Part shown: one piece after another, positions 58,984 through 64,000 of the stretch
Layout: every line of letters begins with the position of its first letter
How positions within the stretch are numbered: the first letter of the stretch is position 1
NCBI RefSeq assembly: GCF_002875705.1
Contig: NZ_MCZZ01000113.1
Span: forward strand, 1-64,000
DNA: 64,000 nt
Direction of reading: 5' to 3'
Source: Vibrio sp. 10N.261.45.E2
Lineage (GTDB): Bacteria; Pseudomonadota; Gammaproteobacteria; Enterobacterales; Vibrionaceae
Position numbers and translations under genes: made by a program
Notes under the pieces: generated by a model
The model's database searches: none
What the model was told of the DNA's origin: nothing
What the model saw: only the letters and a program-made list of their open reading frames with translations

Positions 58984-59325
58984 GAATTTCCCTTCCTTTA
59001 TTCATTATTAACCCTGAAACAAGTGTAGTTGCTTCTGGAGTTTCCTATTTGGAAACGGCACCTTTTTCAATCCATGTGATGAAAAAGTGTCTGAATAATA
59101 TCAAAAATTGGCAGAAAATTACTCGAATGTTAAAACATATAGCTAAAAAATCTAACAAATGATGTCTGGATCTCGTGTTTAATTCGCTACTGAGTTTTTT
59201 AAAATCAATGGTTTAGTGTGGTTTTAGGAGAGAGGTATGGATATTCTAGGATGTGATTTGGATCACGAAGCGAATAGATGTTCGCGATCCATTAGTAGGG
59301 CTGATAGTTATGAAACAGCGATCAA
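58984..59325. other. Gap between TAXI gene and argR
   Basis: This 342-bp AT-rich stretch must hold the TRAP-TAXI promoter and the argR 3' end. A CRP-like site at its far end and a short dyad GTTTCC-N4-5-GGAAAC near 59039-59055 are the only patterns I see. A plus-strand frame across its end and argR is read as chance. Confidence 0.45.
59252..59267. promoter_or_regulatory. CRP-like site upstream of the TRAP-TAXI operon
   Basis: TGTGATTTGGATCACG matches the CRP consensus TGTGA-N6-TCACA at nine of ten positions. It is about 270 bp upstream of the TAXI start, far but usable if the promoter lies well upstream. Confidence 0.5.
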
Positions 59326-59796
59326 TTATCCTGCGTATTCAAACAGTTCGCACACTGAATCAAACAGTTGCTTAGTCGTAACTGATAACGTTGGAGTAAT
59401 GAAGATCGTATCATCACCTGCGACTACACCCAGTATGCCTTCCGACTTACCTAGTGAGTCTAATAAACGAGCAATCAACTGTGCCGCACCAGGGCCTGTG
59501 TGTATCACAACTAATGCGTTGTTGTGGTCAATATCTAGTACTAACTCTCGTAAAGAGCTAGAAACTGTCGGAACACCAAGTTCAGCAGGAAGACAGTAAA
59601 CCATCTCCATTTTTGCGTTGCGAGTTCGAACGGCACCAAACTTGGTTAACATACGCGAGACTTTAGACTGGTTGATGCTCTCAAAACCTTCGTGTTTCAG
59701 GGCATCCACAATTTCGCCTTGTGAGCCAAAACGTTCTTCTTTTAGTAGGGCTTTAAATGCACGAACTAAGTTGTCTTGCTTTTCTGTATTGCGCAT
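59326..59796 (-). CDS. argR: Arginine repressor ArgR
   Basis: ArgR is the arginine-sensing hexameric repressor of arginine biosynthesis, and also the Xer-recombination cofactor at cer in E. coli. It has 156 residues, with an N-terminal winged helix (about 1-70, with [24 protein letters not shown] as helix-turn-helix core) and a C-terminal hexamerisation and arginine-binding domain ending in GDDTIFI near 125. It is divergent from mdh, as in E. coli. Confidence 0.97.
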   Translation of the reverse strand: MRNTEKQDNLVRAFKALLKEERFGSQGEIVDALKHEGFESINQSKVSRMLTKFGAVRTRNAKMEMVYCLPAELGVPTVSSSLRELVLDIDHNNALVVIHTGPGAAQLIARLLDSLGKSEGILGVVAGDDTIFITPTLSVTTKQLFDSVCELFEYAG

Positions 59797-59825
59797 ATGT
59801 CATTCTTATTCATTAACAAAGATGT

Positions 59826-59856
59826 TTGCATATTCTCGCATACATATTCAATTTTA
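59826..59856. promoter_or_regulatory. Possible ARG boxes before argR
   Basis: On the minus strand, TTGAATATGTATGC and GAGAATATGCAAAC look like two degenerate ARG boxes (TGAAT-N4-ATTCA) near the argR start, as expected for autoregulation. Matches are imperfect. Confidence 0.3.
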
Positions 59857-60024
59857 GCCAAAATATCCCGGTAATTTGTTAGTCATATCACTGTAAATAT
59901 TTAATAGAATAATGTGTTATTTGCGACGACTTATTTTGTTATTTCAGTCGATTATCGCCATAATGCGAACTTGCTGTGTAGCACGGTTTTATTGACTTGC
60001 GCGAAGTCGCAAAGCTAGCGTTAA

Positions 60025-60048
60025 TTGATTGTAATCACTTTGTGATTA
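60025..60048. promoter_or_regulatory. FNR-like site overlapping a perfect dyad upstream of mdh
   Basis: TTGATTGTAATCAC (60025-60038) matches the FNR consensus TTGAT-N4-ATCAA at nine of ten positions. TAATCAC-TTT-GTGATTA (60032-60048) is a perfect dyad overlapping it. The pair lies about 80-100 bp before the mdh start and may give oxygen- or carbon-dependent control. Confidence 0.42.
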
Positions 60049-60127
60049 ATATAGTTTTTTAACTTAGATTAGCTCAAGAATTACCCTACAAAGAATCTAT
60101 AAGAGAAAGCTCTCAAGGAGAATAACA

Positions 60128-61063
60128 ATGAAAGTAGCTGTTATTGGTGCCGCTGGTGGCATCGGTCAAGCCCTAGCCCTACTACTTAAGAACCGCCTAC
60201 CTGCTGGTTCAGATCTTGCACTTTACGATATTGCACCGGTTACACCGGGTGTTGCTGCCGATCTTAGCCATATCCCAACGCCTGTTTCGATCAAAGGTTA
60301 CGCGGGCGAAGATCCAACTCCAGCACTAGAAGGTGCGGATGTGGTACTTATTTCTGCAGGTGTTGCTCGTAAGCCTGGTATGGATCGTGCGGATCTTTTC
60401 AATGTGAATGCTGGCATTGTTAAGTCTCTTGCAGAGAAAATCGCCGTTACTTGTCCTACTGCTTGTGTTGGTATCATTACTAACCCAGTAAACACAACAG
60501 TGCCAATCGCTGCTGAAGTACTGAAGAAAGCAGGCGTTTACGATAAGCGTCGTCTATTTGGTATTACGACTCTTGATGTCATTCGTTCTGAAACGTTCGT
60601 TGCTGAACTAAAAGACAAAGATCCAGGCGACATCCGTGTTCCTGTTATCGGCGGTCACTCAGGCGTAACAATTCTTCCTCTACTTTCTCAAGTTGAAGGC
60701 GTAGAGTTTACTGACGAAGAAATCGCAGCACTAACTACTCGCATCCAAAATGCAGGTACGGAAGTAGTAGAAGCTAAAGCTGGCGGCGGTAGTGCGACAC
60801 TGTCTATGGGCCAAGCTGCTTGTCGTTTCGGTCTTGCTCTAGTGAAAGCGCTTCAAGGTGAAGAGAACGTGATTGAATGTGCATACGTTGAAGGTGAAGG
60901 TGAGCACGCCCCATTCTTCGCACAGCCAGTGAAACTAGGCAAAGAGGGCGCTGAAGCGATCCTTAGCTACGGTGAACTGAGTGACTTCGAACGCAACGCT
61001 TTAGATAGCATGCTTGAAACGCTAAATGGCGACATTGAGATTGGTGTTGAATTCGCTAAATAA
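60128..61063 (+). CDS. mdh: Malate dehydrogenase
   Basis: Mdh oxidises malate to oxaloacetate with NAD in the TCA cycle. The 311-residue protein (E. coli 312) has the NAD loop [12 protein letters not shown] at 7-18, the substrate Arg in [14 protein letters not shown], and the catalytic His in VIGGHSG near 177. GGAG lies seven bases before the ATG. It has its own terminator. Confidence 0.98.
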   Translation: MKVAVIGAAGGIGQALALLLKNRLPAGSDLALYDIAPVTPGVAADLSHIPTPVSIKGYAGEDPTPALEGADVVLISAGVARKPGMDRADLFNVNAGIVKSLAEKIAVTCPTACVGIITNPVNTTVPIAAEVLKKAGVYDKRRLFGITTLDVIRSETFVAELKDKDPGDIRVPVIGGHSGVTILPLLSQVEGVEFTDEEIAALTTRIQNAGTEVVEAKAGGGSATLSMGQAACRFGLALVKALQGEENVIECAYVEGEGEHAPFFAQPVKLGKEGAEAILSYGELSDFERNALDSMLETLNGDIEIGVEFAK

Positions 61064-61103
61064 GCGAAACACTATTTAACTGAGCCTAAAAGCTAGATAA
61101 TAA

Positions 61104-61132
61104 GAGCCGGTCACTATGATCGGCTTTTTTGA
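61104..61132 (+). terminator. Terminator of mdh
   Basis: AGCCG and CGGCT flank a partly paired GTC...GAT centre, followed by TTTTTT. Confidence 0.75.
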
Positions 61133-61187
61133 TCCTAGAATTCAAGCCACTCGTATTAGCCTCTAAACTGAGTTGAGGGTAAATGTT

Positions 61188-61379
61188 ATGGCTACTGTGC
61201 AGAAGGGTATGAATGTCGAGTATTTGGGGCGCTTAGGAAAAGTATTGGTCATTGACGAACAAGAGCAGTATGCCTTAGTTGAGACTTACAGTGGGCATGA
61301 GCAATACGCAGTGCCAATGGAAGAGCTTGAAGAAATCGAAGCACAACTGCCGTTATCATTAGAGGCAAGTCGATATTGA
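61188..61379 (+). CDS. Conserved-looking small protein of unknown function, 63 aa
   Basis: A 63-residue acidic cytoplasmic protein starting MATVQKGMNVEYLGRLGKVLVID. I place the start at the ATG at 61188 because AGGG lies nine bases before it; a TTG at 61173 is also in frame. The pattern of short beta strands (GMNVEYLGRLGKVLVI, YALVETYSGHEQYAVP) followed by an acidic helix suggests a KOW/SH3-like barrel. It has its own ribosome binding site and terminator. I do not recognise the function. Confidence 0.62.
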   Translation: MATVQKGMNVEYLGRLGKVLVIDEQEQYALVETYSGHEQYAVPMEELEEIEAQLPLSLEASRY

Positions 61380-61411
61380 AATGGGCTTTATTACAAACAG
61401 CCGCTAGAACT

Positions 61412-61440
61412 AAAAAAGAGCCCTGAGGCTCTTTTTTGTT
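61412..61440. terminator. Bidirectional terminator between the small gene and ispB
   Basis: AAAAAAGAGCC, CTGA, GGCTCTTTTTT: an 11-bp stem with T-rich strands on both sides, between convergent genes. Confidence 0.87.
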
Positions 61441-61473
61441 TTTAACATAGAAGCTAATTGTCTATTAACGCGC

Positions 61474-62445
61474 TTACTTACTGCGTTTAACAGCCAAGTG
61501 TGCAAGTGTGGTTAGCGCCTGCTTATACTCAGAGTCAGGAAGTACAGAAAGCTCAGCAATGGCTTTATCCGCTTCTTCATAAGCTTTGTTCGTTGTGTAC
61601 TCTAAAGAGCCTGTCTCTTTCATAACGGCCATAATATCGTCGAGACGTTCCATGCCATTCGCTTTTTCAATCGCTTCACGAATCATGCTTGCTTGCTCAG
61701 GAGAGCCATTGTGCATTGCGTAAAGTAGAGGTAGAGTTGGTTTGCCTTCGGCTAGGTCATCACCAACGTTCTTACCCATCTCTTTACCATCAGCAGTGTA
61801 ATCCATCACATCATCAATCAGTTGGAATGCGGTGCCTAGGTATTTACCGTAGTTCTGCATTGCTGTTTCGATTTCTGGTGTTGATTCGCTAAGAATAGCT
61901 CCGATTTGTGTTGCAGCTTCAAATAAGCGAGCGGTCTTAGAGTAGATCACCTGCATGTAGCTTTCTTCTGTGGTGTCTGGGTTATTGCAGTTCATTAATT
62001 GTTGAACTTCACCCTCGGCAATCACGTTTACTGCTTCACTCATCAATTCAAGGATCTTTAAAGATCCTAGTGTTGTCATCATCTGGAATGAACGAGTGTA
62101 GATAAAGTCACCCACCAAAACACTAGCTGCGTTACCAAAAGCTGCATTGGCTGTTGCTTTACCGCGTCTCATGTCCGATTCGTCAACGACATCATCATGA
62201 AGCAGGGTAGCTGTGTGAATAAACTCAATAAAGGCTGCAGAGGTGATATGAGCTTCACCTTGGTAGCCAAGTGCGCGAGCAGATAAAAGAGCAAGCAAAG
62301 GGCGTAGGCGTTTGCCACCACCGCTAACGATATAAAAACCAAGCTGGTTGATTAAACTTACGTCAGAATTAAGTTGGGCTTGAATTGTTTCATTCACTTT
62401 TGCCATATCATTGGCAGTAAGCGTTTGGATAGCTTTAAAATCCAT
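61474..62445 (-). CDS. ispB: Octaprenyl diphosphate synthase IspB
   Basis: IspB makes the C40 side chain of ubiquinone and menaquinone. The 323-residue protein has the two Asp-rich Mg2+/diphosphate motifs LLHDDVVDESDMRRG near 83-97 and QLIDDVMDYT near 211-220. It is divergent from rplU, as in E. coli. Confidence 0.96.
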   Translation of the reverse strand: MDFKAIQTLTANDMAKVNETIQAQLNSDVSLINQLGFYIVSGGGKRLRPLLALLSARALGYQGEAHITSAAFIEFIHTATLLHDDVVDESDMRRGKATANAAFGNAASVLVGDFIYTRSFQMMTTLGSLKILELMSEAVNVIAEGEVQQLMNCNNPDTTEESYMQVIYSKTARLFEAATQIGAILSESTPEIETAMQNYGKYLGTAFQLIDDVMDYTADGKEMGKNVGDDLAEGKPTLPLLYAMHNGSPEQASMIREAIEKANGMERLDDIMAVMKETGSLEYTTNKAYEEADKAIAELSVLPDSEYKQALTTLAHLAVKRSK

Positions 62446-62602
62446 TGTTCATCCGGCTGAAGTTAGACCCTGTAAGGCTTATACGTTGTATTTAATTGTT
62501 GAATAATACACTAAAAAACGTTGATTAATACATCGCTAAAGGGCATGATTGCCGCACTTTTCTTTGGCGAACAGGTTTTCGCCAATTTTTTAAAAATATG
62601 GC

Positions 62603-62631
62603 TTGTCATAGCGCCATGATTCCCGTAGAAT
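62603..62631 (+). promoter_or_regulatory. Promoter of rplU-rpmA
   Basis: TTGTCA (62603-62608), 17 bases, then TAGAAT (62626-62631), followed by a GC-rich CTGCGCCC start region as in stringently controlled ribosomal promoters. Confidence 0.75.
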
Positions 62632-62654
62632 CTGCGCCCTATTGATTAGTTTAG

Positions 62655-62695
62655 CGCACACCCGAGTTGTACAAATAACAACCATAGGCTGTGCG
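62655..62695 (+). ncRNA. Structured leader of rplU, possible L21 autoregulation site
   Basis: In the 5' leader CGCACA (62655-62660) pairs with TGTGCG (62690-62695), and GTTGT (62666-62670) with ACAAC (62678-62682), giving a two-step hairpin that ends about 10 bases before the ribosome binding site. A ribosomal-protein binding leader is likely but not proven. Confidence 0.45.
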
Positions 62696-62713
62696 GAAAA
62701 AGCGGAGTAAAAT

Positions 62714-63025
62714 ATGTACGCTGTTTTCCAATCTGGTGGCAAACAACACCGAGTAAGCGAAGGTCAAACACTTCGTTTAGAGAAATTAGACGTTGAAACT
62801 GGTGCAACTGTTGAATTTGATAAAGTTCTTCTTGTTGCTAACGGCGAAGAAATCGCTGTTGGTGCACCTCTTGTTGAAGGTGGCAAGGTTACTGCAGAAG
62901 TAGTACAACACGGTCGTGGCGATAAAGTAAAAATCGTTAAGTTCCGTCGTCGTAAGCACTCGCGTAAGCAAGCTGGTCACCGTCAGTGGTTCACTGAAGT
63001 GAAAATCACTGGCATTAACGCTTAA
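62714..63025 (+). CDS. rplU: 50S ribosomal protein L21
   Basis: L21 binds 23S rRNA; it is 103 residues as in E. coli, starting [18 protein letters not shown] with the basic [16 protein letters not shown] stretch near 76-91. First gene of the rplU-rpmA operon. Confidence 0.98.
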   Translation: MYAVFQSGGKQHRVSEGQTLRLEKLDVETGATVEFDKVLLVANGEEIAVGAPLVEGGKVTAEVVQHGRGDKVKIVKFRRRKHSRKQAGHRQWFTEVKITGINA

Positions 63026-63044
63026 GTATTAGGAGAGTTTAACA

Positions 63045-63302
63045 ATGGCACATAAAAAAGCTGGCGGTTCTACTAATAACGGCCGCGATTCAGAAAGCAA
63101 ACGCCTTGGTGTTAAGCGTTTCGGTGGTGAATCTGTTCTTGCAGGTAACATCATCGTTCGTCAACGTGGTACTAAGTTCCACGCTGGCACAAACGTTGGC
63201 ATCGGTAAAGACCACACTCTTTTCGCTCTTACTGAAGGTAAAGTGAAATTTGCTGTTAAAGGTCCTAAAAACCGTAAGTTTGTAAGCATCGAAGCTGAGT
63301 AA
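63045..63302 (+). CDS. rpmA: 50S ribosomal protein L27
   Basis: L27 reaches the peptidyl-transferase centre with its N-terminus. It has 85 residues and starts [19 protein letters not shown], without the cleaved N-terminal extension of Firmicutes. AGGAG precedes the ATG; 19 bp after rplU. Confidence 0.98.
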   Translation: MAHKKAGGSTNNGRDSESKRLGVKRFGGESVLAGNIIVRQRGTKFHAGTNVGIGKDHTLFALTEGKVKFAVKGPKNRKFVSIEAE

Positions 63303-63352
63303 TTTAATCTTTAATTAGATTATCTTATTAGCTTTCAAGCTGAATTCAAAAG

Positions 63353-63380
63353 CCCTGCCGATTCGGCAGGGTTTTTTATT
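63353..63380 (+). terminator. Terminator of rplU-rpmA
   Basis: CCCTGCCG and CGGCAGGG form an 8-bp GC-rich stem with a 3-base loop followed by TTTTTT. Confidence 0.88.
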
Positions 63381-63415
63381 TATAGTAAGAATAAAAAAGC
63401 AGACGCTCTTGTTTT

Positions 63416-63472
63416 GGTTTTGAGAAGCCGTTTTATTTTTTGATAAACAGGTTGGTTTTTAAGAAGCCGTTT
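63416..63472. repeat. Imperfect direct repeat in the rpmA-obgE gap
   Basis: GGTTTTGAGAAGCCGTTT (63416-63433) and GGTTTTTAAGAAGCCGTTT (63454-63472) recur about 38 bp apart. No function is evident. Confidence 0.45.
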
Positions 63473-63623
63473 GTTTTGTAAAAAATAAGAAGCAAAGAAC
63501 CTCTTCTTATTTGTTCCTTGGTTGCAGGTCGGCCTAGATCTTAGGTGATCGATCTAAACACGGATCTGCTAGAATTTATATCACTCCTTGATGAGTGGTA
63601 ACGCAACGTAAGTGCGGAGTTGA

Positions 63624-64000
<377 letters not shown>

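Noticed and set aside
59237..59599. 120-residue plus-strand frame opposite argR
   Set aside because: It overlaps most of argR in antisense and shows no known domain; argR is certain.

Overview
The window is chromosomal DNA of a Vibrio. Its gene order (antiporter, metH, lysC, aminotransferase, pglL, uvrA, galU, qstR, ssb, MSHA pilus locus, mreBCD, maf, rng, yhdP, tldD, then rapA, TRAP-TAXI, argR/mdh, ispB/rplU-rpmA-obgE) is, from memory, that of the large chromosome of Vibrio cholerae. Protein features and the AT-leaning composition would fit a marine, Splendidus-like species; the species call is inference. No rRNA, tRNA, prophage, CRISPR array or intact insertion sequence was seen.

Region 1 (1-16.3 kb) is housekeeping and regulation. 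It holds a CPA1-type Na+/H+ antiporter, B12-dependent methionine synthase (metH) behind MetJ-like boxes, lysine-sensitive aspartokinase (lysC) behind a lysine riboswitch, a class V aminotransferase, the protein O-oligosaccharyltransferase PglL, uvrA with a near-consensus LexA box, galU, the competence/T6SS regulator QstR, and ssb.

Region 2 (16.3-35.1 kb) is the complete mannose-sensitive haemagglutinin (MSHA) type IV pilus locus: csrD/mshH, then mshI-J-K-L-M-N-E-G-F (assembly machine), then mshB-A-C-D-O-P-Q (major pilin, minor pilins and a large surface protein). MshE carries two c-di-GMP-binding MshEN motifs, and CsrD is a degenerate GGDEF/EAL protein. Most genes overlap or abut; the gaps before mshB and after mshA mark promoter and terminator positions.

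Region 3 (35.2-46.4 kb) is the conserved cell-shape and envelope block mreB, mreC, mreD, maf, rng, yhdP, a nitrilase-family amidase and tldD. A 270-bp MITE-like element lies between mreB and mreC. Maf carries an in-frame expansion of a seven-residue unit at its active site.

Region 4 (46.5-59.3 kb) holds a PIN-PhoH ATPase, rapA, a divergent Nramp-family transporter without the DPGN metal site, rluA, a D-2-hydroxyacid dehydrogenase, a universal stress protein, and a TRAP-TAXI importer (fused permease plus binding protein).

Region 5 (59.3-64 kb) holds divergent argR and mdh, a small unknown protein, ispB, and rplU-rpmA-obgE; obgE runs off the window end.

I found no wholly new multi-gene system. 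The best leads are the Maf repeat expansion, three lectin-like repeats at the N-terminus of MshQ, the MITE inside the mre operon, the dyad in the qstR leader, the atypical Nramp transporter, and the pairing of PglL with a periplasmic Ser/Asn-repeat tract in MshL.
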